A stretch of DNA of 64,000 nucleotides from Hemibagrus wyckioides (GCF_019097595.1 NC_080720.1:28934352-28998351), one strand, 5' to 3'. Positions 35,046 through 46,735 are shown, numbered from the stretch's first letter. The notes: a model not told the origin generated them from the letters alone. Program-made: numbers and translations.

Positions 35046-35827
35046 AAATATGTATTATTCTCAGGCATTCCTGAAGTAAAATTTTCTCTTTGCAACATAA
35101 TCAGATGTAAAGCTGCAGCATTTAGTTGCAAAATTGCATTTAGGAAAATTTTTAATTTTAGCAGAGAATTTTTAAAGAATTAAGTAGAAATTAAGTAGAA
35201 AAAAAGTAGCTTCAAGAAGTTGATCAAATTGTAACAAACCGAATAACATCGGTTTGTGTGATTTTATCAACGTTTTAAGATCACGCTGTGTATGAGATCC
35301 ACATAAAATCTTGGTCCACATTCTATAACGATAGGGACTGTGTTGTGTGTTCTCCGACGAACATGATACGATGAAGATCTGCGATTACAGATAATTACTA
35401 TATTCTCCTGATGTCATTAATTAGCGTGAAGCAGAATATGGGCTTACGTCAAACGGACAAATTTTTTAACGTGAGCTTGACATAAATAAGTATATTGTTC
35501 CTGTCTGTTAACATGTTTTGGTTAATTTTGAGTTGCATGTCATTCATCCTTTCATTAGCTTCCAGTCAAAAGCTCCTGACCCTGTTGATGACTTTGTCAT
35601 GAGATGATTTTCTTTCACAATGGGACTCATCTGGTCAGTTGGTATGTCATGTCACTTACTATGTTCTAAGACTTCGGATTTTAATTCACTACCAAGTGTG
35701 TGATTTTATCTTGCTACCTAAGGCTTATTTCTAAGGCAAGAACACCTATAAAATTAATCCAACACTTCTATGTTGTTTTGGTAAAACATGCTGCAGATTT
35801 AATAAAAGACATTTTTTGGTCAAAATC

Positions 35828-35834
<7 letters not shown>
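35046..35834. other. Noncoding DNA
   Basis: No gene recognised. ACAAACCG at about 35235 pairs with CGGTTTGT at about 35251 across an 8-base loop, a small hairpin of unknown meaning. The sequence around 35390-35480 is high-complexity and could be a further conserved block. Confidence 0.4.
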
Positions 35835-35884
<50 letters not shown>

Positions 35885-35949
35885 TATTTATTTATTTATT
35901 TATCTATCTATCTATCTATCTATCTATCCGATGTCCCACTTCACATTGG

Positions 35950-36001
<52 letters not shown>

Positions 36002-36002
36002 T
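35835..36002. repeat. Compound microsatellite (GATT)n-(TTTA)n-(TATC)n-(TTTC)n
   Basis: Four different tetranucleotide tracts follow one another: (GATT)n to 35884, (TTTA)n to about 35901, (TATC)n to 35928 and, after 21 bp, (TTTC)n 35950-36002. The last abuts the dispersed element at 36003 and, on the minus strand, would be its (GAAA)n 3' tail. Confidence 0.95.
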
Positions 36003-36115
36003 TAATGTGTATGTAATGTCACACAAGCACTGGATGTAACAACTACTTGCTTCATCAAGCCAAGCCAACATCTGATCTCCATTCAGCTGAAGGGTTTTCC
36101 CAGGCTGCCACCCAA
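36003..36115 (-). mobile_element. Unnamed dispersed element with A-rich microsatellite tail
   Basis: The minus strand reads GATGTTGGCTTGGCTTGATG, AAGCAAGTAGTTG, ATCCAGTGCTT and ACATACACAT, then a (GAAA)n tail (35950-36002). A second copy of the same roughly 70 bp lies at 44990-45062 in plus orientation. Termination in A-rich simple sequence suggests retroposition. The upstream boundary (to about 36115) is a guess. Confidence 0.55.
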
Positions 36116-36871
36116 CTGAAAACGTACACATAGAAGGAAAAGAAATGTTAACATACAGAAGAGGAAAAGAAATGTTGCTATTCAGCACTCATGAGAGTTC
36201 TCTGAGACGAACGGATCAGTGCTGAAATGTCCTTCTTGACCTCTGTGATCCAAGCCGATTGAAGAGGATTGAGTTTATTAAGTCTCAGGTTCGGTCCGAG
36301 TTCTGCATCTGACAGGTCTTTTCTCCATCAGCAGCAGAAGGGTTTGGATGATTCCTTCTCTCTCTCTCTCTCTCCCGTTCGCTTTCTCCAGCAAAATGTT
36401 AGAATGAAGCACATTAAACAGCTAAACCACTCAGAACCTGAAATCCCCCTGAGGGTGAGGAGGTGGTGGTGGTGGTAGTAGCTACGCTTCCCTAGTGAGA
36501 GATGACAAATGCCATATGTCCCCAACACAGCAGTTGCTCTAATCCAACACCGCACCGGTCTTAATGCCTGACCTGACACCACAATAAAGCTACAATAAGC
36601 AGGAAAGTCTACAGCTTTTTGCTTACATCAAATAGAATGCCACGACTGGGCTTTCACGTCCTGCTCCATTAAATAAACTCATCAGGGAATATGGCATGGA
36701 ACGGAAAATATCAGTCTTCATTTAACGGGAATTTTATTTATTAAAACATCATCATGAACTTAATATTCAGCGATCTTGCACTAAAGCTTTTTAAAGGATC
36801 GTGTTCATTTCAGGCGGGATCTGTGCTGCATCTCGGGATGTACCTACATCCAGTCCTCACTTTTAGGAACC
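36116..36871. other. Noncoding DNA left of the satellite
   Basis: Contains (CT)n at about 36357-36374 and (GGT)n at 36461-36477. Overlapping frames on the two strands at 36269-36582 are not credible genes. The transition into CTACA repeats begins at about 36872. Confidence 0.5.
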
Positions 36872-36954
36872 TACATTACACTACACTATACTGCACTGTA
36901 GTACACAACACTATACTGAACTACACTACACTACTCTATACTGCACTACACTAC

Positions 36955-37140
36955 ACTATACTGCACTACACTACACTGAACTGCATTACACTACACTACA
37001 CTACAGTACACTAGACTATACTGCACTACATTACACTACCCTACACTACACTCCACTATATTATTTTGCACTATAGTATACCACACATTACACTATACTA
37101 TACTTCACTTATACTATACCACGATACACTACATTACACT
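36955..37140 (+). repeat. Duplicated landmark in the satellite, copy 1
   Basis: A non-canonical stretch containing GCACTATAGTATACCACACA and TACTTCACTTATACTATACC matches 37990-38176 with only a few differences. The offset is 1,036 bp measured at the CTATAG word (37071 and 38107). This marks a roughly 1-kb segmental duplication inside the array. Confidence 0.85.
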
Positions 37141-37989
37141 ACACTACACCACACTATACTGCACTACACTACACTACACTATACTGCACTACACTACACT
37201 ACACTACACTACACTACACTACACTATACTGCACTACACTACACTACACTACACTACACTACACTACACTGCACTACACTACACTACACTACACTACACT
37301 ATACTGCACTACACTACACTACACTATACCAGACATTACACTACACTACACTATACTGCACTACACTACACTACACTACACTATACTGCACTACACTACA
37401 CTACACTACACTATACTGCACTACACTACACTACACTACACTACACTACACTATACTGCACTACACTACACTACACTACACTACACTACACTACACTACA
37501 CTATACTGCACTACACTACACTACACTATACTGCACTACACTACACTCCACTACACTACACTACACTACACTGCACTACACTACACTACACTACACTATA
37601 CTGCACTACACTACACTACACTACACTACACTACACTACACTGCACTACACTACACTACACTACACTACACTATACTGCACTACACTACACTACACTATA
37701 CCAGACATTACACTACACTACACTATACTGCACTACACTACACTACACTACACTATACTGCACTACACTACACTACACTACACTACACTATACTGCACTA
37801 CACTACACTACACTACACTATACCAGACATAACACTACACTACACTATACTGCACTACACTATACTGCACTACACTACACTACACTATACTGCACTACAC
37901 TACACTACACTACACTATACTGCACTACACTACACTACACTATACTGCACTACACTAGACTACACTACACTACACTATACCAGACATTA

Positions 37990-38176
37990 CACTATACTGC
38001 ACTACACTACACTGAACTGCATTACACTACACTACACTACAGTACACTAGACTATACTGCACTACATTACACTACCCTACACTACACTCCACTATATAAT
38101 TTCGCACTATAGTATACCACACATTACACTATATTATACTTCACTTATACTATACCACGATACACTACATTACACT
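37990..38176 (+). repeat. Duplicated landmark in the satellite, copy 2
   Basis: Second copy of the 36955-37140 landmark. It differs by TATATAATTTCG versus TATATTATTTTG and one C/T change in the TATACTATACT word. The low divergence implies the duplication is recent relative to the array. Confidence 0.85.
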
Positions 38177-39250
38177 ACACTACACTACACTACACTACAC
38201 TATACTGCACTACACTACACTACACTACACTACACTACACTATACTGCACTACACTACACTACACTATACTACACTACACTACACTACACTACACTGCAC
38301 TACACTACACTACACTATACTACACTACACTACACTACACTGCACTACACTACACTACACTACACTACACTACACTATACTGCACTACACTACACTACAC
38401 TACACTATACTACACTACACTACACTACACTACACTACACTGCACTACACTATACTGCACTACACTACACTACACTATACTACACTACACTACACTACAC
38501 TACACTACACTACACTACACTACACTACACTATACTACACTACACTACACTGCACTACACTACACTACACTACACTACACTATACTGCACTACACTACAC
38601 TACACTATACTACACTACACTGCACTACACTACACTACACTACACTACACTACACTATACTACACTACACTGCACTACACTACACTACACTATACTGCAC
38701 TACACTACACTATACTACACTACACTACACTGCACTACACTACACTACACTACACTACACTATACTGCACTACACTACACTATACTGCACTACACTACAC
38801 TACACTATACTACACTACACTACACTACACTGCACTACACTACACTACACTACACTACACTACACTATACTGCACTACACTACACTACACTACACTATAC
38901 TACACTACACTACACTATACTACACTACACTACACTACACTACACTACACTACACTACACTATACTACACTACACTACACTACACTGCACTACACTACAC
39001 TACACTACACTATACTACACTACACTGCACTACACTACACTACACTGCACTACACTACACTACACTACACTACACTACACTACACTACACTATACTGCAC
39101 TACACTACACTACACTACACTATACTGCACTACACTACACTACACTATACTACACTACACTACACTACACTGCACTACACTACACTACACTACACTACAC
39201 TACACTACACTATACTGCACTACACTACACTACACTACACTACACTATAC
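38171..39250 (+). repeat. Phase-perfect pentamer block of three words
   Basis: All 216 consecutive pentamers are TACAC, TATAC or TGCAC, with no insertion, deletion or fourth word over 1,080 bp. TATAC and TGCAC each differ from TACAC by one transition. The only G in the plus strand is that of TGCAC. The block ends where CCAGACATTAC begins at 39251. Confidence 0.95.
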
Positions 39251-40249
39251 CAGACATTACACTACACTACACTACACTATACTGCACTACACTACACTAC
39301 ACTACACTACACTATACTGCACTAGACTACACTACACTACACTATACTGCACTACACTACACTATACCAGACATTACACTACACTATACTGCACTACACT
39401 ATACTGCACTACACTACACTATACTGCACTACACTACACTACACTACACTATACTGCACTACACTACACTACACTACACTATACCAGACATTACACTATA
39501 CTACACTATACTGCACTACACTACACTACACTATACTGCACTACACTACACTACACTACACTATACTGCACTACACTACACTATACTGCACTACACTACA
39601 CTATACTGCACTACACTACACTGCACTGCACTACACTACACTACACTACACTACACTACACTACACTATACTGCACTACACTACACTACACCACACTATA
39701 CCAGACATTACACTATACTACACTACACTACACTACACTATACTGCACTACACTACACTACAGTATACTGCACTACACTACACTACACTATACTGCACTA
39801 CACTACACTACACTACACTATACCAGACATTACACTATACTATACTACACTACACTATACTGCACTACACTACACTACACTATACTATACCACACGTTAC
39901 ACTATACTATACTACACTACACTAAACTACACTACACTACAGTACACTACACTACAGTGCACTACAGCACACTACAGTACTCTACATTACACTACACTAC
40001 ACTACACTACACTACAGTGCACTACAGCACACTACAGTACTCTACATTACACTACACTACAGTACACTACACTACAGTGCACTACAGCACACTACAGTAC
40101 TCTACATTACACTACACTACACTACACTAAACTACACTACACTACAGTACACTACACTACAGTGCACTACAGCACACTACAGTACTCTACATTACACTAC
40201 ACTACACTACACTAAACTACACTACACTACAGTACACTACACTATAGTG

Positions 40250-40660
40250 CACTACAGCACACTACAGTACTCTACATTACACTACACTACACTACACTAC
40301 AGTGCACTACAGCACACTACAGTACTCTACATTACACTACACTACAGTACACTACACTACAGTGCACTACAGCACACTACAGTACTCTACATTACAATAC
40401 ACTACACTACACTATACTGCACTACACTACACTATACTGCACTACACTACACTATACTACACTACACTACACTACACTACACTACACTATACTGCACTAC
40501 ACTACACTACACTACACTATACCAGACATTACACTACACTACACTATACTGCACTACACTACACTACACTATACTGCACTACACTACACTACACTACACT
40601 ATACCAGACATTACACTATACTACACTATACTGCACTAGACTACACTACACTACACTACA
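40250..40660 (+). repeat. Satellite segment duplicated about 1.57 kb downstream, copy 1
   Basis: The boundary word ATTACAATACAC (40391) and the rare GCACTAGACTAC (40633) recur with the intervening pattern at 41959 and 42196, offsets 1,568 and 1,563 bp, a one-pentamer difference. This indicates a second internal duplication. Confidence 0.7.
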
Positions 40661-41819
40661 CTATACCAGACATTACACTACACTATACTGCACTACACAA
40701 CACTACACTATACTGCACTACACTACACTACACTATACCAGACATTACACTATACTACACTATACTGCACTACACTACACTACACTATACTGCACTACAC
40801 TACACTACACTATACTGCACTACACTACACTACACTACACTATACTGCACTACACTACACTACACTACACTACACTACACTGCACTGCACTACACTACAC
40901 TACACTATACTGCACTACACTACACTACACTACACTATACTGCACTACACTACACTATACTGCACTACACTATACCAGACATTACACTATACTACACTAC
41001 ACTACACTACACTACACTATACTGCACTACACTACACTATACCAGACATTACACTATACTACCCTACACTACACTACACTATACTACACTACACTACACT
41101 ACACTATACTGCACTACACTACACTACACTACACTACACTACACTACACTACACTACACTATACCAGACATTACACTACACTATACTGCACTACACAACA
41201 CTACACTATACTGCACTACACTACACTATACTGCACTACACTACACTACACTACACTACACTACACTACACTACACTATACCAGACATTACACTATACTA
41301 CACTATACTGCACTACATTACACTATACTGCACTACACTACACTACACTATACTGCACTACACTACACTACACTACACTACACTACACTATACTGCACTA
41401 CACTACACTACACTATACTGCACTACACTACACTACAGTATACTGCACTACACTACACTACACTATACTGCACTACACTACACTACACTACACTATACTG
41501 CACTACACTACACTACACTACACTATACTGCACTACACTACACTATACTGCACTACACTACACTACACTACACTACACTACACTATACTGCACTACACTA
41601 CACTACACTATACTGCACTACACTACACTACAGTATACTGCACTACACTACACTACACTATACTGCACTACACTACACTACACTATACTATACCACACAT
41701 TACACTATACTATACTACACTACACGACATTACACTACACTACAGTGCACTACAGCACACTACAGTACTCTACATTACATTACACTACACTACACTACAG
41801 TACACTACACTACAGTGCA

Positions 41820-42215
41820 CTACAGCACACTACAGTACTCTACATTACATTACACTACACTACACTACACTACAGTGCACTACAGCACACTACAGTACTC
41901 TACATTACATTACACTACACTACACTACAGTGCACTACAGCACACTACAGTACTCTACATTACAATACACTACACTACACTATACTGCACTACACTACAC
42001 TATACTGCACTACACTACACTATACTACACTACACTATACTGCACTACACTACACTACACTACACTATACCAGACATTACACTACACTACACTATACTGC
42101 ACTACACTACACTACACTATACTGCACTACACTACACTACACTACACTACACTACACTACACTATACCAGACATTACACTATACTACACTATACTGCACT
42201 AGACTACACTACACT
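41820..42215 (+). repeat. Satellite segment duplication, copy 2
   Basis: Partner of 40250-40660. Both begin in the GTGCA/GCACA/GTACT subfamily and pass through ATTACAATACAC into the CTATA/CTGCA subfamily. Confidence 0.7.
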
Positions 42216-43140
42216 ACACTATACTGCACTACACTACAGTACTCTACATTACATTACACTACACTACACTACAGTACTCTACATTACATTACACTACACT
42301 ACACTACAGTGCACTACAGCACACTACAGTACTCTACATTACATTACACTACACTACACTAAACTACACTACACTACAGTACTCTACATTACATTACACT
42401 ACACTACACTAAACTACACTACACTACAGTACTCTACATTACATTACACTACACTACACTACACTACAGTACTCTACATTACATTACACTACACTACACT
42501 ACACTACACTACAGTACTCTACATTACATTACACTACACTACACTACACTACACTACAGTGCACTACACTACATTACACTACACTACACTACAGTGCACT
42601 ACAGCACACTACAGCACACTACATTACATTACACTACACTACACTACACTACACTACAGCACACTACAGTACTCTACATTACATTACACTACACTACACT
42701 ACACTACACTACACTACAGCACACTACAGTACTCTACATTACATTACACTACACTACACTACACTACAGTACTCTACATTACATTACACTACACTACAGC
42801 ACACTACAGTACTCTACATTACACTACACTACACTACAGTACTCTACATTACACTACACTACAGTACTCTACATTGCATTACACTACACTACACTACAGT
42901 ACTCTACATTACACTACACTACACTACACTACAGTACTCTACATTGCATTACACTACACTACAGTACTCTACATTGCATTACACTACACTACACTACAGT
43001 ACTCTACATTACACTACACTACAGTGCACTACAGCTCACTACAGTACTCTAAATTACACTACACTACAGTACAGTGCACTACACTACAGTACTCTACATT
43101 ACACTACACTACAGTGCACTACACTTCAGTACTCTACATT

Positions 43141-43320
43141 ACACTACCCTACACTACACTACACTACAGTGCACTACAGCTCACTACAGTACTCTACATT
43201 ACACTACACTACACTACACTACACTACAGTGCACTACAGCTCACTACAGTACTCTACATTACACTACACTACACTACACTACACTACAGTGCACTACAGC
43301 TCACTACAGTACTCTACATT
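43141..43320 (+). repeat. 60-bp higher-order repeat in the satellite
   Basis: Three consecutive 60-bp units (12 pentamers each), each ending CACTACAGTACTCTACATT. 43201-43260 and 43261-43320 are identical, and the first unit differs by a single base (ACCCT for ACACT). The distinctive 40 bp of the unit occurs again at 43501-43540. Confidence 0.9.
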
Positions 43321-43640
43321 ACACTACACTACACTACACTACACTACAGTACTCTACATTACACTACACTACACTACACTACAGTACTCTACATTACATT
43401 ACACTACACTACACTACACTACAGTACTCTACATTACACTACACTACACTACATTACACTACAGTACTCTACATTACACTACACTACACTACACTACACT
43501 ACACTACAGTGCACTACAGCTCACTACAGTACTCTACATTACACTACACTACACTACACTACACTACAGTACACTACACTACAGTGCACTACACTATACT
43601 ACCCTACACTACACCATACTATACTACACTGCACACTATA

Positions 43641-43789
43641 CTACACTACACTTCTCCAATCTTCATCCATTCTGCCCAAAACTGTCCAGTTTCACGGCCC
43701 TCAGATTTCTTTTCAAGCTTGTCCACATTGAGTTTCAGCCTTTTGTTGATCTGGGATGCTTTTCTGTTCATCACGGTTCTAGAAAATGT
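43641..43789. other. Right flank of the satellite
   Basis: Unique DNA resumes at about 43650. No feature recognised. Confidence 0.5.
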
Positions 43790-43911
43790 TTAAAAACTTG
43801 ACCTGTGAGAATGATAAACTAAGGTAAAGAAAAAAGGGACTACATTTGTCCAAGTAATTTTTAATTTTTATTTAGTAACCTAGGCACAAGCCATATTTTA
43901 TTTATTTATTA
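43790..43911 (+). repeat. Dispersed duplicate, copy A
   Basis: TTAAAAACTTGACC, TGAGAATG, TAAACTAAGG, AAAGAAAAAAG, TTTGTCCAAGT and GCACAAGCCATATTTTATTT occur in the same order and spacing in 46574-46704, about 2.8 kb away, same strand. Identity looks near 80 percent. Both copies run into T-rich TTTA repeats. The family is unknown. Confidence 0.8.
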
Positions 43912-44289
43912 ATTAATTAATTTATTTATTTATTTATTAAGACATAAGACATAATATGCAGCAAACATTTAAGCATAAAGCCTGACAAACTGCCCGGTCC
44001 AATAAATGCACATCTCAGGTATGCAAAAAGCTGATGAATATTCATACGCATTAGAATATTAAATATTGATTTATTTATGTGTCTGCCATTAGGGGTCATC
44101 ATCTGGATCAGCAAACGATTTTTCAAGGCTTTGAAATTTTTATGTCATGACAGGCACATTAAGCACTGGGGAAAGGAAACGGTGACATACACACACACTT
44201 TCATCGCCCCTCCTTCCTGAATTTACACCATAAAAAAGCCTCGCAATATTCTAATGCAAATCCCATATGAGAGAATACCTGTGCAGGGT
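43912..44289. other. Noncoding DNA
   Basis: A short (TTTA)n lies at about 43895-43940, and an octamer ATGCAAAT at 44254-44261 just precedes the candidate element below. No gene. Confidence 0.45.
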
Positions 44290-44680
44290 GGGGAATTATA
44301 AATCACAGAGGATTCCACCTCAGCTAACTCTCCTTTATTACCAAATTATAGGAGAGTGTGTGTGTGTGTGTGTGAGGGGATAGAAAAGGTGATGATGGAT
44401 TCTTTGTGTGTGACACACAGCAGCATTATGGTGCCTCCGTTTGTCAGGCCAACATTAAGGGCTAATTTTGAAAATCTAGCGTGCAGTCAATTTCCTGCAG
44501 CCGCCGGCTGAAAGGTAGGCCGGTGACAGGAAAGCTAATTTAGCTCGGCTTATTTACCACTATGCATCATCTCGGAGCATGACGCTGACGCACAGACCGG
44601 CCCGATTAAAAATTACACCGGTGCCCGAGCACGGCCCGGATATTTATGATGACACTGTGTGTTTGGTGAGGTAGAGCGCA
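44290..44680. other. Candidate conserved noncoding element, interrupted by (GT)n
   Basis: Contains TTTATTACCAAATTATAGG near 44333, (GT)n at 44355-44374, GGGCTAATTTTG near 44459, AAGCTAATTTAGC near 44532 and CGATTAAAAATTACACC near 44603, with GC-richer stretches between. High complexity and motif density suggest a regulatory element. Untested. Confidence 0.4.
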
Positions 44681-44713
44681 GGGAAACCCCCTGTAGGAAA
44701 AAAATGCAGCCAG

Positions 44714-44732
44714 GCAGAAGAGAGAGAGAGTG

Positions 44733-44765
<33 letters not shown>

Positions 44766-44782
44766 TTGTGTGTGTGAGAGGA
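44714..44782. repeat. (GA)n-(GT)n microsatellite
   Basis: GAGAGAG, then (GT)n with TATA and TTT interruptions, then a GAGAGG run. Minus-strand frames through it encode HTHTHT and are artefacts. Confidence 0.9.
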
Positions 44783-44865
44783 GAGGGGGAAGCAATGTTT
44801 CATATGTTGGTGGGGACTGAATGTCCCCAGGAGGATAGGAATATCTGGGACATCCACAAAGAAAA

Positions 44866-44867
<2 letters not shown>

Positions 44868-44961
<94 letters not shown>
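44868..44961. repeat. Palindromic trinucleotide tract (TAA)n-(TTA)n
   Basis: About 12 units of TAA (44870-44905) join directly to about 18 units of TTA (44906-44961). Each half is the reverse complement of the other, so roughly 36-bp arms could extrude a perfect hairpin or cruciform with no loop to speak of. A similar but shorter junction is at 34878-34928. Confidence 0.9.
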
Positions 44962-44962
<1 letters not shown>

Positions 44963-44989
44963 TTTTTAAGTTTTAAATCTCGACAAACT

Positions 44990-45062
44990 TTGATGTTGGC
45001 TTGGCTTGATGAAGCAAGTAGTTGATATATCCACTGCTTATATGCTGTACATACACATGAAA
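44990..45062 (+). mobile_element. Unnamed dispersed element, second copy
   Basis: TGATGTTGGCTTGGCTTGAT, GAAGCAAGTAGTTGAT, ATCCACTGCTTATATG and ACATACACATGAAA match the minus strand of 36003-36072 at about 80-85 percent. It is followed by A-rich (AAAT/AATA) sequence, which would be its tail. It lies in inverted orientation to the other copy, on the opposite side of the satellite. Confidence 0.65.
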
Positions 45063-45274
45063 AAAAATTATAATAATAAAATAAATAATTTAATAGACCA
45101 GAATAAGGTGGAATCTGATACATGATACAAAAGAAATCGAACGGAAAGCAGAAGAAATAAAAAATTTTAATTTGATTAAAGAAAACTTCTTTCTTTAGGT
45201 ACATTTTTTTTTCTTCACATGGGAATATTTTAGGTGGTTTCATGTTTTAATAAAAATTGCAATATTTGAATGAA

Positions 45275-45309
<35 letters not shown>

Positions 45310-45411
45310 ATACTGCCAAAAACAGTCACTGGAGAAGATGTCAGTGGAAGGTGCTTTCAAGTATAGTAAGGCATGTGGGAGAGAGATAGAGAGAGATGGG
45401 GGGGAGAGAGC

Positions 45412-45444
<33 letters not shown>

Positions 45445-46158
45445 GAAGAAAAAGGCCAACCTGGCAAATGTATCTTTTTAATACCACTCAGCAAGGTTAA
45501 TGCCGTTTACCTTGGAGAGTGATGAAGAGAGCGGGAATACGTTAACAGATCAGATAGATAAATGAGCCTTGTGTATGCGTATGTCTCTCTACCACACACA
45601 CACACACACACACACACAAAGAGCAGCTATGTGATAGCCATGTGATACACAGCAGGTCTGAGCTATTTGTTGTACAGCAGGAAGAAAGAAGAAGGATAGG
45701 TGCAGAGAGAAATCAAACTGTTGTGCGCCTATAACCATCTGTCAAAGGCTCGCAGAGATGAGGGCGAGATTAGGGGGAATAAACAGAAACGCCGGCAAGC
45801 CCTCAGGCAAGTGTGGGGGAAAAAGAGAGCGAGAGAGATAGAGCTAGCGAGAGAGAGAGAGAGAGAGAGAGATGAAGAAGAGAAGGGGGAAAAAACTCAC
45901 AGTGGGACAGTGATGACATTGTAATTCAAAAGCAGCCAGAGATTACAGTGTGTAACCTGCGCTGACAACCGACAGATGACTGGCCATATCACGCTTCAAG
46001 CTGCATGCAGCTTTTACCATAGCGATGATGATGATGATGATGATGATGGTGGTGGTGGCAGAGATAATGATGTTTTTGATGATGGGGTTATGAGTATTTC
46101 CTTTCCAGTGATTTGTCTATAGAGCAATACTACAGGGCAGAGATGAGCTCAACCTTGC
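45063..46158. other. Microsatellite-rich noncoding DNA
   Basis: Holds (AAAT)n at 45271-45311, (GA)n at about 45380-45437, (CA)n at 45593-45618, (GA)n at about 45844-45872 and (GAT)n-(GGT)n at 46024-46058. Intervening sequence is single-copy. Open frames are low-complexity. Confidence 0.7.
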
Positions 46159-46186
46159 CCTCTCCCTCTCCCTCTCTCTCTCTCTC

Positions 46187-46230
<44 letters not shown>
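46159..46230 (+). repeat. (CT)n microsatellite
   Basis: About 70 bp of CT dinucleotides with CCCT, CGCTT and CACT interruptions. Homopyrimidine on the plus strand. Confidence 0.95.
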
Positions 46231-46234
<4 letters not shown>

Positions 46235-46573
46235 GCAGCTTCAGAGAGACATCTCGCAGCTCCTGAGGCGGCGAAGGATCCGTGTAAATTTACCGTGAAG
46301 GCTCTTAGAAGTGCTATTCAAGAGGGAGATTTCCTTTAAAGCTCTCATTTAAAACCTTCAGAAGACAAAAAAACCTGCGCTTTCCTCACGAGGCCCCCAA
46401 TTTTGCCATTCCTGCTCACGATCCTCAAACACTCGCTGGTACCTTTTTAAAAACGGTGCATTAAGTGACTTAAATGTTTGTCTTACTCTACTGTGAGCTA
46501 TCAGAAGGAATCGGAGCGTGCATCTCATGTGTTAATTTATCTGGATTTGGAGTTACATTTTGGTTTTTAAATA
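46231..46573. other. Noncoding single-copy DNA
   Basis: High-complexity sequence with no gene or repeat recognised. It could be part of a conserved block, without distinctive motifs. Confidence 0.4.
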
Positions 46574-46704
46574 TTAAAAACTTGACCCATGAGAATGCTA
46601 AACTAAGGCAAAGAAAAAAGTGAGTCTATTTGTCCAAGTCATTTTTATTTATTTCATTTTTTTCCTTCAGCAACCCAGGAATGTGCACAAGCCATATTTT
46701 ATTT
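46574..46704 (+). repeat. Dispersed duplicate, copy B
   Basis: Partner of 43790-43911. It contains small insertions relative to copy A (for example around the TTTCCTTCAGCAACCC segment). Confidence 0.8.
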
Positions 46705-46735
46705 TAATTTATTTTTATTTTTTGGGCATTTTTTT

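Larger units (their letters stand above)
36872..43640 (+). repeat. Pentanucleotide satellite, (CTACA)n-type, about 6.8 kb
   Basis: The whole interval is a string of 5-bp words. The main word is CTACA, with CTATA, CTGCA, CTAGA, CTCCA, CTAAA, TTACA, GTGCA, GCACA, GCTCA, GTACA and GTACT variants, plus a CCAGACATTACA phase-shifting junction. The plus strand is almost free of G. Stop codons are rare in this alphabet, so plus-strand frames stay open over 37066-38112 (348 codons), 40302-42362 (686) and 41815-43731 (638) in different phases, encoding HYTTL-type repeats. The overlap of long frames shows they are artefacts. No flanking gene or domain is attached. Confidence 0.97.

Noticed and set aside
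37066..43801. Very long plus-strand open frames (up to 686 codons) encoding HYTTL repeats
   Set aside because: They lie entirely in the pentanucleotide satellite, occur in overlapping phases, and exist because the words contain few stop codons. No non-repeat domain is attached.
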